Below, piece by piece: positions 1 to 9,055 of a DNA stretch of 64,000 nucleotides. The stretch comes from Rhizorhabdus histidinilytica (lineage in GTDB: Bacteria > Pseudomonadota > Alphaproteobacteria > Sphingomonadales > Sphingomonadaceae): the NCBI RefSeq assembly GCF_900167915.1, contig NZ_FUYM01000013.1, positions 40,170 to 104,169 of the forward strand, read 5' to 3'. The translations under genes and the position numbers were made by a program. Positions within the stretch are counted from its first letter, which is position 1, and each line of letters starts with the position of its first letter. The notes under the pieces are model-generated. The model saw only the letters and a program-made list of their open reading frames with translations. It was not told the origin of the DNA and did no database searches.

Positions 1-355
1 CGACCTCTCCGTGCAGCGCGGCGCCGAGGGGTTTGCCGCCGTTGAGCGTCTCCAGCTCGGCCAGCAGCTGCGCATCCCGTTCGATCAGGTCGGCGATCCG
101 CCAGAGGATGCGCTGACGCTCGGCGGGGGTCTTGCCGCGCCAGCGCCGATCGTCGAAAGCCGCTCGCGCCGCCGCCGCCGCGCGATCGACCGCGGCCGGA
201 TCGGCGACATGCGCCATCCCGCAGGGCCGGCCCGTCGACGGATCAAGGACATCCGCCGGAACCGTGCGCCCTTCTTCCCACCGGTCGCCGACCAGATAAG
301 GGCGCGGCCGGGTCAGGAAATCCAGCGTCGCAGCCGATGGTCCGGCGGTGCTCAT
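1..355 (-). CDS. Aldehyde dehydrogenase, N-terminal part (cut by window edge)
   Basis: NAD(P)-dependent aldehyde dehydrogenase that would oxidise an aldehyde to its acid in the cytoplasm. Only the first 118 codons are present, so the catalytic Cys and Glu lie outside the window. The visible part has typical N-terminal features: 'YLVGDRWEEG', 'DPSTGRP', the helix 'VDRAAAAARAAFDD' and 'ELETLNGGKPL' near residue 107. The ATG at 355 overlaps the stop of the aminotransferase gene (ATGA), so it is the third gene of an operon read leftward. Family assignment is firm; the substrate is unknown. Context suggests the aldehyde made by the ThDP enzyme two genes upstream. Confidence 0.88.
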   Translation of the reverse strand, partial: MSTAGPSAATLDFLTRPRPYLVGDRWEEGRTVPADVLDPSTGRPCGMAHVADPAAVDRAAAAARAAFDDRRWRGKTPAERQRILWRIADLIERDAQLLAELETLNGGKPLGAALHGEV

Positions 356-1464
356 GCCCCGACGAACTCCGTCAGGGCCGCGATGACGCGGTCGTTCTGC
401 TCGGGGCGGCCCACGGTGATCCGGAGAACCTCCGCTGGTCCGCCCGCATTGACCGGCCGGGGGATGATGCCCCGCGCTTCGAGATGGCGGGCCGCGGCAT
501 CCGGCGTCAGGCCGTTCGGGAAACGAAGCAGGTAGAAGTTCGCGACCGACGGAATGAAGCGCATGCCGGCCTTCTCCACCCGTTCGGCGATCCGGGCCAG
601 CTCCGCCTTGTTCTCGCGGCGGACCATCTCGGCATGGCCGGTGTCGCACACCGCCGCCTCGGCCGCCGCCAATGCCGCGGCGTTGGCGTTGAAAGGAGTG
701 CGGATCCGCTGCACCGAATCGATGACCTCCTCGGGCGCGTACATCCAGCCGATCCGCAGGCCGGCCAGACCGTAGAGCTTCGAGAAGGTGCGCGTCATGA
801 CGACGTTCCCCTGGCGATGGACGAGCCCGTCGCCGGCCTCGAAATCGGGCTCGTCGACATAGTCCGCATAGGCGCCGTCGATCAGCAGCACCACATCGGA
901 CGGCAGGTTGCGGTGCAGGCGGAGCAGCTCGTCGCGGGGGATATATTGCCCGATCGGATTGTTCGGGCTGGCGAGGATGACGACCTTGGTCCGCGGCGAC
1001 ACCGCCGCCAGGATCGCGTCGGCGTCGGGACGCATCTCGGCTTCGGGCGCGGTGATGACGTTGGCGCCCTGGGCGATGGCGTGGACGAAGGCCATGGCGA
1101 AGCTGTTCTGGCTGATCACGACGTCGTCGCCCTGCCCGGCATAGGAGCGGATGACGAGCTGGATCAGCTCGTCCGAACCGTTGCCGCACAGGATCAGGTC
1201 GGGATCGAGTCCATGGACGCGGCCGATCGCCGTGCGCAAGGCCGCCTGCGAGCCGTCGGGATAGAGGGCGAGCCGCGCCCCGCAATCCCGATAGGCCGCG
1301 ATCGCCTTCTCGCTGGGGCCGATCATCGACTCGTTCGACGAGAGCTTCAGCGGCTGGGCCACGTCGTCGAGCTTCGCCTTGCCCTGGCGATAGGGCGCGA
1401 GCGAACGGATCGAGGCCAGCGGCACGGGCCTGCGCGTGCCCGTGCGATCGTCGATCATGATCAC
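352..1464 (-). CDS. HisC-like PLP aminotransferase (class I/II)
   Basis: Fold-type I aminotransferase of the histidinol-phosphate/aromatic aminotransferase branch, 370 residues. Visible motifs are 'SSNESMIGP' near residue 42, 'SPNNPIG' at 166-172, the PLP aspartate in 'LIDGAYADY' near 196, the Schiff-base Lys229 in 'TFSKLYGLAG', and Arg237 in 'LRIGW'. Start is GTG at 1464 (GTGA overlap with the upstream stop) or ATG at 1458; a GGGGGAGG ribosome site precedes both. No histidine biosynthesis gene is nearby. It sits between a ThDP enzyme and an aldehyde dehydrogenase, so a catabolic transamination of an amino acid or amine is more likely than histidine synthesis. Family sure, substrate not. Confidence 0.85.
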   Translation of the reverse strand: MIMIDDRTGTRRPVPLASIRSLAPYRQGKAKLDDVAQPLKLSSNESMIGPSEKAIAAYRDCGARLALYPDGSQAALRTAIGRVHGLDPDLILCGNGSDELIQLVIRSYAGQGDDVVISQNSFAMAFVHAIAQGANVITAPEAEMRPDADAILAAVSPRTKVVILASPNNPIGQYIPRDELLRLHRNLPSDVVLLIDGAYADYVDEPDFEAGDGLVHRQGNVVMTRTFSKLYGLAGLRIGWMYAPEEVIDSVQRIRTPFNANAAALAAAEAAVCDTGHAEMVRRENKAELARIAERVEKAGMRFIPSVANFYLLRFPNGLTPDAAARHLEARGIIPRPVNAGGPAEVLRITVGRPEQNDRVIAALTEFVGA

Positions 1465-3104
1465 GCTTCCTCCCCCTGGGTCTCGAAGGCCGGCGGTCGG
1501 ATGATGAAGGGCCAGGGCGACGCCATATCGCCACAGGGTACTTCGATCAGGGCCGGCTCGTTGCGTTCGAGCGCGGCGGACACCGCCCGCCGCAGGCTTT
1601 CGGGATCATAGACCCGTTCGGCGCGGATGCCGAAGCTTTCCGCGAACTTCACGAAGTCGGGGTTCTTCAGGTCGGAGGCGATCAGGCGGCCGCCGAACCA
1701 TTCGCGCTGCTGGCGCTGCACGTTCTGGAACTTGTTGTTGTTGAACAGCACGGTCACCAGCGCGATGCCATGTTGCGCGGCCGTCGCCATCTCGTTGGCG
1801 GTGAACAGGAAGCCGCCGTCGCCGGCGATGTTGACCACGGCCTTGTCCGGATGCGCGGCCTTGACGCCCAAGGCCGTGGCATAGCCATAGCCCAGCGTGC
1901 CCTGATAGCCGCAGGTGATCAGGTGGCGCGGCTCGTAGACCGGAAAGGCATACCAGGAGGTGTAGCCCACCTGCGTGATCTCATCGACGAAATAGCCGTC
2001 CTCGGGCAGCGCCGCCCGAATCGCCGCGAGATAGGAGGCCTGCGGCTGGACCCGGTCCTCGATATCGCCGCGGACGCGGGCGGCCAAGTCGCGCAGCTCG
2101 TCCTCGCGCGAGGCGCGGCGATCGAGCATGCCCGACAGCTTGGCCACCAGCGCCGGAACCGCGTCGGCGGCATCGGCGTGGATCGCCACGGCGGGCGCCG
2201 CGATCCGGTCGATCTCCTCCTCGTCGATGTCGATGCGGATCACCTTCATGTGATCGGGCACCTTCCAGTAGAGATATTGCTGCTCCATGCGGCTGCCGAG
2301 ACCGATGACGACGTCCGCCTGCTTCCACAGCTCGTAGCCAGCGGGGAACATCTGCGACAGCGGCGAACGGTCCGAGATGACCCCCCGCCCGCTGCGGAAG
2401 CTGACCACCGGGGCCTGCAGCATCGCCGCCAGCTCCTGCAGCGCCTCGCCGGCCGCGATCGCGCCGCCGCCGGCGATGATCAACGGGTTGCGCGCCGTGC
2501 TGAGCAGCTTGGCCGCGCGCAGGATGGCATCGTCGTCGAGCGCCGGCCCGCGATCGATCTCCGCCTTGGGCAGCAGGGCGACGTCGGCCGAAGCTCCCAT
2601 GACGTCCATCGGCATTTCGAGGCTCACCGGGCGCGGCCGGCCGCTGCCCATCTGCCGATAGGCTTCGTTGACCAGCGCCGGGGCCGCGCCTGGGGTCATC
2701 GCCCGGTCGGCCCATTTGGTCAGCGTGCGCATCGTGGCGAGCTGATCGGGCAGTTCGTGCAGATAGCCGATGCCCTTGCCCAGACCGACGCTCGGGATCT
2801 GCCCGGTCAGACAGAGGACGGGCGCGTTCGTCGCATAGGCCGAGCAGAGCGCGGCGGTCGTGTTGAGCACGCCAGGACCCGGAACCACGGTATAGACACC
2901 CGGCTTGCCGGTGGAACGCGCATAGCCGAACGCCATATAAGCGGCCCCCTGCTCGTGCCGGGTGCCGAACAGGCGGAGCTTGTCGCCCGCATTGTACATG
3001 GCGTCGAAGAAATGATCGAGCTGTCCCCCGGGCAGCCCGAAAATCGTATCGGTTCCATTCGCCAATATCTGGCCGAGAAGCGCCTGTGCGCCCGTCATCG
3101 TCAT
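1461..3104 (-). CDS. ThDP-dependent enzyme, acetolactate synthase/decarboxylase-like
   Basis: Thiamine-diphosphate enzyme of 547 residues with the three usual domains. The N-terminal pyrimidine-binding domain holds the catalytic Glu51 in 'RHEQGAAYMA'. The C-terminal domain carries the ThDP/Mg motif starting 'GDGGF' near 428 and ending in 'LFNNN'. Members either condense pyruvate (acetolactate synthase) or decarboxylate 2-keto acids. No regulatory subunit gene is adjacent. With an aminotransferase and an aldehyde dehydrogenase in the same operon, 2-keto acid decarboxylation is my preferred guess. I chose ATG 3104, preceded by AGGTAGGA, over an upstream in-frame start at 3179 whose extension looks non-coding. 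First gene of the operon; its promoter lies in the 3105-3396 divergent region. Confidence 0.82.
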   Translation of the reverse strand: MTMTGAQALLGQILANGTDTIFGLPGGQLDHFFDAMYNAGDKLRLFGTRHEQGAAYMAFGYARSTGKPGVYTVVPGPGVLNTTAALCSAYATNAPVLCLTGQIPSVGLGKGIGYLHELPDQLATMRTLTKWADRAMTPGAAPALVNEAYRQMGSGRPRPVSLEMPMDVMGASADVALLPKAEIDRGPALDDDAILRAAKLLSTARNPLIIAGGGAIAAGEALQELAAMLQAPVVSFRSGRGVISDRSPLSQMFPAGYELWKQADVVIGLGSRMEQQYLYWKVPDHMKVIRIDIDEEEIDRIAAPAVAIHADAADAVPALVAKLSGMLDRRASREDELRDLAARVRGDIEDRVQPQASYLAAIRAALPEDGYFVDEITQVGYTSWYAFPVYEPRHLITCGYQGTLGYGYATALGVKAAHPDKAVVNIAGDGGFLFTANEMATAAQHGIALVTVLFNNNKFQNVQRQQREWFGGRLIASDLKNPDFVKFAESFGIRAERVYDPESLRRAVSAALERNEPALIEVPCGDMASPWPFIIRPPAFETQGEEA

Positions 3105-3396
3105 CGTCGATCCTACCTGGATTGCCCTGTGGTGATCCCGCACAGTCCGGCAGTTCGACGGAACGCACAATTGAATCAAACTTCTAACGGGGATTAGCCG
3201 CTTTGATGGACACGCTTCGGCTTGAATAAGGCAGGGTAATCGCAGCGATCATTATCTCTCAGTTGATCGCCGTCGGTCCCCACACTGATATTTCGTGACG
3301 GAAATACGAAATTGCGATGACCGAGCATAAGGCTTCCGGCGAACGACAGGCCGGGGCGGAAGGCACGCAATTTCCGGACGCAAAGGGGCAGGATCG

Positions 3397-5709
3397 ATGA
3401 TGTTTTCCTCGAAGCTGATGTTGAGTGCCACGACCGCACTGGCTCTTCTTCCCTCCACCGGCGCTCTTGCGCAGATGGCCGCTCCCGTCGCCGCCGAAGC
3501 CGACGCGGCAGCGCGGACTTCCGATGCGGAGATCGTCGTCACGGCGCAGCGCCGCCAGCAGCGGCTGCTGGACGTTCCGATCAGCGTGTCGGCCTTCTCG
3601 GCGGCGATGATCGAAAAGGCCCACATCACGGAGGCCAAGGATTATCTGGCGCTGGCCCCGAACATCAGCTTCACCGAGGACGGAGAGAAGGGCAATCGCT
3701 CGATCAACATCGCGATCCGCGGCGTCAGCAACGTCGATCTCGGCGAACAGTCGACCCAACAGTCGATCGGCTATTATATCGACGAACTGAGCACCGGCTC
3801 GTCCGCCAACGGCACGCTCAACCCGCAGCTCCTCGACATCGAACGGATCGAGGTGTTGCGCGGTCCGCAGGGCACCTATTTCGGCCGCAACGCTTCGGGT
3901 GGCGCGATCAACATCACCACCAAGAAGCCGACCGACTCCCTCTATGCCGAGGGCGGGGTCGAATATGGCCGCTTCGACACCCGGAAGATCTACGGCATCT
4001 TCAACACGCCGCTCGCCTCCAACCTCTTCTTCCGCGGCCTCGCCTCCTATGAGAAGAGCGACGGTCTCATCCGGAATCTCGATCCCCGCGGCACGCCCAA
4101 CAGCGGCTACAAGAATCTTCACCTGCGCGGCGCCGTGCGCTTCGTCCCGACCGAGAATCTGACGTGGGACGTCTCGGTCGACTATGCGCGCGACCGCAAC
4201 GGCATGGATGCGACGGTGCCGTCGGGCGTGCTCGATCTCGACACCAAGAGCATATTCGGACCGGATTTCCAGGCGATCGACGAAGGCCAGGGCTTCTACC
4301 CCGCCAATCAGCGCAATGTCCGTCACAACACCCCGGAGTGGAACAACAACAGCGCGACGATCATCAACAACCGGCTGGCCTGGAAGGGCGACGATTTCTC
4401 GATCCACTCGATCACCGGCTATATCGACAGCCGAAACACCCGTCAGTTCGACCAGGACAATATCTCGGCCGACGCCCTCTATCGCCACAACCGCAACAGC
4501 GGACGGTCGTTCAGCCAGGAACTGCGCGTCCAATCGGAAGGAACGACCGCTATCGAATGGGTGGTGGGCGGACTGTACGCCAATGACCGCATCCGCCAGT
4601 TCAACAGCGTCCGGGCCGGCACGGAAACCAGCTACACCTATCCCGACGGCACGGTGATCGGCCTGTTGCCGCCGATCCCGCCAGGGTTCCGGATCAACGA
4701 GAACAACAAGATCTTCAAGACGGAAAGCATCGCGGCCTTTGCCGATGCGACATGGCACGTCTCGTCGCAATTCGATCTCGTCGCCGGCGGCCGCTACACG
4801 CACGACAAGATATCGAACCGCAACTTCGGCGTGGTGGCGTTCGAAGGGGCTGTCCCCGACATCGCGGGAAGCAAGAGCTTCTCGGACTTTTCGCCGCGAC
4901 TGCTCGCTCGCTTCAAGTTCAACCGCGACAACAATGTCTACGCTTCGGTGTCAAAGGGATACAAGGCCGGCGGCATCGACATCAATTCGGGCTTCGCTTC
5001 GCCGTTCAGGCCCGAGACCCTCTGGAACTACGAGGTCGGCCTCAAGGGCGATCTGCTCGATCACAGCCTGCAATATGGCCTGTCCTTCTTCTACCTGAAG
5101 TGGAAGGACCTGCAGGTCCAGACGAACTTTCTCGCCATTCCGGGCGACATCAGTTCCGCGACCGAGCTGACGCTGAATGCGGCGCGGGCGACGAACAAGG
5201 GCTTCGAATTCGACGTCCACGCCCGGCTTTCGCCGACCCTCCGCTGGAACGCGGCCTTCGGCTACCTCGACAGCAAGTTCAAGAGCTTCCCCGATGCGGT
5301 TCTGGCGGGCGGCAACCAGGTCGACCTGACCGGCTATCGCCTGCCGAAGACGCCGCGCTACACCATCAGCACGTCGCTCGACTATGACGCGGAACTGGCC
5401 GACGGCGTCAGCCTCTACCTGCATCCGGAGATCAACTTCCGCTCGGCGGCACCGGGAGACCTGGAGGGCGTCGCGGCGGTTCCGCTCGCGCTTCCGAGCT
5501 TCCCCTATCAGCCCAAGGCCTATGCCGTCGTGAACCTGTTCGGCGGCGTCCGCTTCGGCCGGTTCGAGATCGGCGGATATGTCAACAACCTGTTCAAGGA
5601 AGACTATTACACCGGCACCGCCGACAATTTCGGCCTGGCCGGCATTCGCCTCCGCCCCCACCCCCGGACGTTCGGCGCTACCGCGAAGGTGAAATTCGGC
5701 GCCGATTGA
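3397..5709 (+). CDS. TonB-dependent outer-membrane receptor (1)
   Basis: Outer-membrane beta-barrel receptor importing an unknown ligand with TonB/ExbBD energy, 770 residues. A signal peptide (about residues 1-26, ending 'GALAQ') is followed by 'AEIVVTAQRRQQRLLDVP', the TonB-box and plug start. The plug has 'IRGVSNVDL' and 'RIEVLRGPQGTYFGRNASG', and the protein ends in an aromatic-poor strand 'ATAKVKFGAD'. Two adjacent ATG codons at 3397 and 3400 follow GGCAGGATCG. It is transcribed away from the ThDP operon and converges on the phosphotriesterase-like operon, with a shared hairpin terminator at 5719-5752. The ligand may be the substrate of a neighbouring operon; the sequence does not say which. 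Confidence 0.93.
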   Translation: MMFSSKLMLSATTALALLPSTGALAQMAAPVAAEADAAARTSDAEIVVTAQRRQQRLLDVPISVSAFSAAMIEKAHITEAKDYLALAPNISFTEDGEKGNRSINIAIRGVSNVDLGEQSTQQSIGYYIDELSTGSSANGTLNPQLLDIERIEVLRGPQGTYFGRNASGGAINITTKKPTDSLYAEGGVEYGRFDTRKIYGIFNTPLASNLFFRGLASYEKSDGLIRNLDPRGTPNSGYKNLHLRGAVRFVPTENLTWDVSVDYARDRNGMDATVPSGVLDLDTKSIFGPDFQAIDEGQGFYPANQRNVRHNTPEWNNNSATIINNRLAWKGDDFSIHSITGYIDSRNTRQFDQDNISADALYRHNRNSGRSFSQELRVQSEGTTAIEWVVGGLYANDRIRQFNSVRAGTETSYTYPDGTVIGLLPPIPPGFRINENNKIFKTESIAAFADATWHVSSQFDLVAGGRYTHDKISNRNFGVVAFEGAVPDIAGSKSFSDFSPRLLARFKFNRDNNVYASVSKGYKAGGIDINSGFASPFRPETLWNYEVGLKGDLLDHSLQYGLSFFYLKWKDLQVQTNFLAIPGDISSATELTLNAARATNKGFEFDVHARLSPTLRWNAAFGYLDSKFKSFPDAVLAGGNQVDLTGYRLPKTPRYTISTSLDYDAELADGVSLYLHPEINFRSAAPGDLEGVAAVPLALPSFPYQPKAYAVVNLFGGVRFGRFEIGGYVNNLFKEDYYTGTADNFGLAGIRLRPHPRTFGATAKVKFGAD

Positions 5710-5718
5710 CAGCGGATA

Positions 5719-5752
5719 TCGGGGCAGGTTCGCACGCGTGGACCTGCCCCGA
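5719..5752. terminator. Hairpin terminator between convergent genes
   Basis: Perfect 11-bp inverted repeat TCGGGGCAGGT / ACCTGCCCCGA with a 12-base loop, ten bases after the stop of the TonB receptor and 35 bases before the end of the convergent hydrolase gene. No clear T run follows, so it is a strong hairpin rather than a textbook intrinsic terminator. It could serve both directions. Confidence 0.65.
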
Positions 5753-5786
5753 ACGCCGTCAGGGGGCCCGCCCCCTTCCATGTCGT

Positions 5787-6974
5787 TCAGCCATTCTCGA
5801 ACGCCAGCACCCGCGCCGGATTTTCGCGGACCAGCACGTCGAAATCGGCTTCGGTGATGCCCGCCGCCAGGAACCGCGGCTTCAGCGTGTCGAAGAGGTG
5901 CCCCCACCCCCAGCCCCCCCAGCTCCGCTTGAAATTGTTGGGCAGGATGTCGTGCGACACCAATAGCTGGCGAACCCAGCCGCGACCGATCAGCTTCGCC
6001 AGTTCGTCGATCCGCCGGGCATCCTGGGGCAGCTGGATATAGCGGCCCTGATAGACGAAGACACCTTCCGATCCGAAGGTGTCATAGGACAGGTAGATGC
6101 CCCTGCGCAGCAGGTGCTCCTGATATTCCGGATCGTCGCCCGAGCCATCCTGATGGGCGAGCACGAGCTTCGTCAGCTCGCCGCCATTGTCAGTGAAGAT
6201 CTTCAGCAGCTGTTCGGTCGAATCCCGGAACGAGGGCAGGATACCCGACATCACGTGCAGGAAGACCGGTGCACCGGTGAGCTTCTGCGCGCGGCCCGCG
6301 GCGGCGACATAATTGCGCTCGAGATCGGTGGGGCCTTCGATCCCCAGCTCCCCGATCACGCCCTTCCTGTAGCCGTCCACGCCCTGGCGGATGTCCTTGA
6401 CCAGGAATTCGGTCAGCTCGTTCAGGCTGGCCTTGTGGACCCATGCGGGCACCATGGGATCGATATAGAAGCCGGTCCCGAGGATGAAGTTGATGCCGGT
6501 CCGCTCGGAAATCTGGCGGAGCCCCTCAACGTCCCGCGGGATGCCGAGGGAGCTCTGATCCACGATCGTGCGGCCGCCGGCCTTGGTGAACCATTCGAGC
6601 TCCCAGATCGTCTGATCGATCGACATGGGCGCGCGGAGCACCTTACCGAAGGCGCCGGGCGATCTCCGGAAGCGCCAGAGATCCTTCGGGTCGGGCTGGA
6701 CCGGATTGATCAGGCCCGCATCCGGCGAGGGGATATCGCGCCCGGTATTCTGCGGCACTTCCTTGGGAATGGCGCCGAGCACATGCTCATGCGTGAGCGT
6801 GATACCGAGATCCGCCGCGGGGACGAGACCCCGCATCGTCACGGCGCTCGGCCGCTTCGCCGGCGCGCCCTTGGCCATGGCGGCCCCGGCCATGCGCGGG
6901 AGGGCGACCGCCGCCGCCGAACCGAAGATCAGCTCGGCAAAGCGGCGACGGGTCGGATGGGACATATCATGCAT
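5787..6974 (-). CDS. Tat-exported phosphotriesterase/lactonase-family metal hydrolase
   Basis: Amidohydrolase-superfamily protein of the phosphotriesterase family, 395 residues, with an N-terminal twin-arginine signal 'TRRRFAELIFGSAAAVALP' that predicts export to the periplasm. Metal-site residues in order: HxH in 'LTHEHVLG' near 63, the bridging position in 'GVIGELGIEG', His in 'VFLHVM', His in 'VLAHQDG', and Asp in 'LVSHDILPNN'. The bridging residue is Glu rather than the carboxylated Lys of true phosphotriesterases, as in PTER-type relatives. A lactone or ester substrate is more likely than an organophosphate. ATG 6974 is preceded by GAGGGAAAGG. Last gene of the operon starting at 10564, after an MFS permease. 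Confidence 0.8.
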   Translation of the reverse strand: MHDMSHPTRRRFAELIFGSAAAVALPRMAGAAMAKGAPAKRPSAVTMRGLVPAADLGITLTHEHVLGAIPKEVPQNTGRDIPSPDAGLINPVQPDPKDLWRFRRSPGAFGKVLRAPMSIDQTIWELEWFTKAGGRTIVDQSSLGIPRDVEGLRQISERTGINFILGTGFYIDPMVPAWVHKASLNELTEFLVKDIRQGVDGYRKGVIGELGIEGPTDLERNYVAAAGRAQKLTGAPVFLHVMSGILPSFRDSTEQLLKIFTDNGGELTKLVLAHQDGSGDDPEYQEHLLRRGIYLSYDTFGSEGVFVYQGRYIQLPQDARRIDELAKLIGRGWVRQLLVSHDILPNNFKRSWGGWGWGHLFDTLKPRFLAAGITEADFDVLVRENPARVLAFENG

Positions 6975-7040
6975 GATCAGAACCTTTCCCTCGCACCGGC
7001 ATCGATTTCACGCGGCCCATCTCCGGGCCATTTCCTGTCC

Positions 7041-8225
7041 TCAATCCACCTGCGACCGGCCGATCCTGACGGCCGGCGGGAGTATGCAGGCGAGCGACAG
7101 GATGAAGAGAGCCGAACAGATCAGCGCTATCACCGCGAAGCCCGACTTCGGATCGAAGAAAAAGGTGATGAGCAGCGGGGCGGCCCCATAGCCCATCGTA
7201 TAGAAGGCGACCGAAGCCGCGACGACGGTACCGCTCCGATCGAGCAGCGCCAGGACCGTGCGGAAGCACGGCGTCAGGAACATCGACAGGAAGGAAAGCA
7301 GCGCGGCGCCCAGGCAATAGAACCAGCCATTGGGCACGAACACGAACACCAGCCCGGCCGCGATGCTGGACAGGAGCGCGAACACGAAGATCGGCGGTAG
7401 GGCAAGACGGCGTGCCAGCCAGCCGATGCACAAGGGCGCCGGGATGCCGGCCAGTTGCGCCAGCCCCAGGTAGAAGCCGATTTCGGCCAGGCTCAACCGG
7501 TGCGACAGGCCGATCCTCTCGGCATAGACCCACAATCCCGCCGCCCCCGCCCAGAAGAAGCCGAAGGCGAAAAGGGCGAGGATCGGCTTCAGCGACAGGG
7601 CGGGCGGCGCCGTCGCGGCGGATTTGCCCGGGGCATCGGCCGTGGCGGCCCGACGCAACGGGGCGAGCCAGCCGAGGAAGGGAAGCGAAAGCGCGGCGAA
7701 GACCGCAAGGAACCAGAAGGTGCCGGCGCGGCCGCCGACCTCGACCAGCCAGGGGGTCGCGACCAGCGCCGCCGACGCCGCGAGCGCGACGGCGAAACCG
7801 ATCATCGCGAAGACGCGACGGGGATCGGACGTCGCCGCGGCGACCGCGCCGCATATCGCCATCAGCGCGCCTTCGCCGATGCCCGTGGCGAACCGCGCCG
7901 CGATCATGACCGGCAACGGCACCATCATCGCGCAAAGCACGTTGGCGATGACGACCACCATCGTCATCACCGCCATGGCGCGGAGGCGATCGAGGCGCCG
8001 CATCATCATCGAGGTGGCGATCGCGCTGATCGCCATGCCGAACAGTTGCAGCGAGACGATACGCCCCGCCAGCGCCTCGCTCGCGCCATAGCTGTCGATC
8101 ATCGCCCCGACGATGAACGGCATCACCAACAGGCTATATTCGCTGACCACCGATGCATAGACGGCGGCGAACAGGGGCTTGCCGCCGGTCGACCCGGAAG
8201 CGTGCGCCACCGCGATGCTGCTCAT
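7041..8225 (-). CDS. MFS transporter
   Basis: Major facilitator superfamily inner-membrane permease, 394 residues with about 12 hydrophobic helices, such as 'LLVMPFIVGAMI' near the start and 'FILSLACILPP' at the end. A short charged motif 'MMRRLDRLRAM' follows helix 2. It probably imports or exports a small organic molecule handled by the SDR/hydrolase genes of the same operon. ATG 8225 overlaps the stop of the alpha/beta hydrolase gene (ATGA). An upstream in-frame start would place 25 non-membrane residues inside the neighbouring coding region and was not chosen. Substrate cannot be read from sequence. Confidence 0.85.
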   Translation of the reverse strand: MSSIAVAHASGSTGGKPLFAAVYASVVSEYSLLVMPFIVGAMIDSYGASEALAGRIVSLQLFGMAISAIATSMMMRRLDRLRAMAVMTMVVVIANVLCAMMVPLPVMIAARFATGIGEGALMAICGAVAAATSDPRRVFAMIGFAVALAASAALVATPWLVEVGGRAGTFWFLAVFAALSLPFLGWLAPLRRAATADAPGKSAATAPPALSLKPILALFAFGFFWAGAAGLWVYAERIGLSHRLSLAEIGFYLGLAQLAGIPAPLCIGWLARRLALPPIFVFALLSSIAAGLVFVFVPNGWFYCLGAALLSFLSMFLTPCFRTVLALLDRSGTVVAASVAFYTMGYGAAPLLITFFFDPKSGFAVIALICSALFILSLACILPPAVRIGRSQVD

Positions 8226-9055
8226 GCGAGACGCTCCACGAAGGACAGCAGCGCTTCGTTGAAGCCGTCGGCATCCTCCCAGAACAGGCAATGCCCGCAA
8301 TCCGCGAACAGCCTCAGTTCGCCTCGCGGCAGCCGGTCCCGCAGGAACTCGGCTCCGCTTCTCGGCTGCGCGCTGCAGTCTCCGGAACAGACGAGGGTGG
8401 GCACGTCATAGTCCGCGATCATCCCGCGATAGTCGCGCAGGCACTGGTCGACGAAGATGGCGGCGGCGATCGCCTCGGGCGCCGAGCACATCTCGTTCGA
8501 CATCCAGTCGGCCGCCTCGTCGTCGGGCTGGCGATGGAACATCATCGGCAATACGGCGCGCATGAACTGGTTGCGATTGGTCAGCACCTGCGCGGCCCAA
8601 TCGTGCATCTCGGCGATGCCGACGAGAGCATCCTCGCATCCCGGATAGCGAAAGTCCGTCGGCGCCTGATCGATCACGACCAGTCCGCCGATGTCGTCCG
8701 ATCCGAATTGAAGATGGTATTCCCAGGCGATCAGCGCGCCCATCGACCATCCGACCAGGATCGGCCGCTCCAGGCCGAGCGCCCGGATGAAGGCGCGCAG
8801 GTCCGCGGCGAGCGTCGGAACGGTGTGCCCGCCCGGCGTCATGCTCGAGCGGCCATGGCCGCGCAGGTCCAACGCGATGGCGCGATGGTGCCGGCCCACC
8901 GCCTCGAGCTGCCTGCGGAAGAAGCGGCTGCTCGCCCATAGGCCGTGCACGAACAATATGGGGCGGCCGGTGCCGACCGCTTCCCAATAAAGCTGCGTAC
9001 CGCCGCCGATGTCGACGCTGCCCTGCTCCAGGCCCGCAATATGCATCTTCGTCAT
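8222..9055 (-). CDS. Alpha/beta hydrolase (serine nucleophile)
   Basis: Cytoplasmic alpha/beta-hydrolase fold enzyme, 277 residues. Oxyanion-hole motif 'FVHGLW' near 36, nucleophile elbow 'GWSMGA' with Ser104, an acidic residue probably in 'CSGDCSAQ' near 222, and the catalytic His in 'ADCGHCLFWED' near 252. Likely an esterase, lactonase or C-C hydrolase. ATG 9055 overlaps the stop of the SDR gene upstream and its stop overlaps the MFS start, so three genes are translationally coupled. The SDR partners suggest an alcohol/ketone/ester or lactone route. Confidence 0.86.
   Translation of the reverse strand: MTKMHIAGLEQGSVDIGGGTQLYWEAVGTGRPILFVHGLWASSRFFRRQLEAVGRHHRAIALDLRGHGRSSMTPGGHTVPTLAADLRAFIRALGLERPILVGWSMGALIAWEYHLQFGSDDIGGLVVIDQAPTDFRYPGCEDALVGIAEMHDWAAQVLTNRNQFMRAVLPMMFHRQPDDEAADWMSNEMCSAPEAIAAAIFVDQCLRDYRGMIADYDVPTLVCSGDCSAQPRSGAEFLRDRLPRGELRLFADCGHCLFWEDADGFNEALLSFVERLA

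Noticed and set aside
352..1464. Histidine biosynthesis (hisC) assignment
   Set aside because: Family motifs fit, but there is no other his gene, and the operon contains a ThDP enzyme and aldehyde dehydrogenase, so a catabolic aminotransferase is more likely.
1461..3104. Anabolic acetolactate synthase (ilvB)
   Set aside because: No small regulatory subunit or ilvC/ilvD neighbours; the operon partners suggest amino-acid or keto-acid breakdown.
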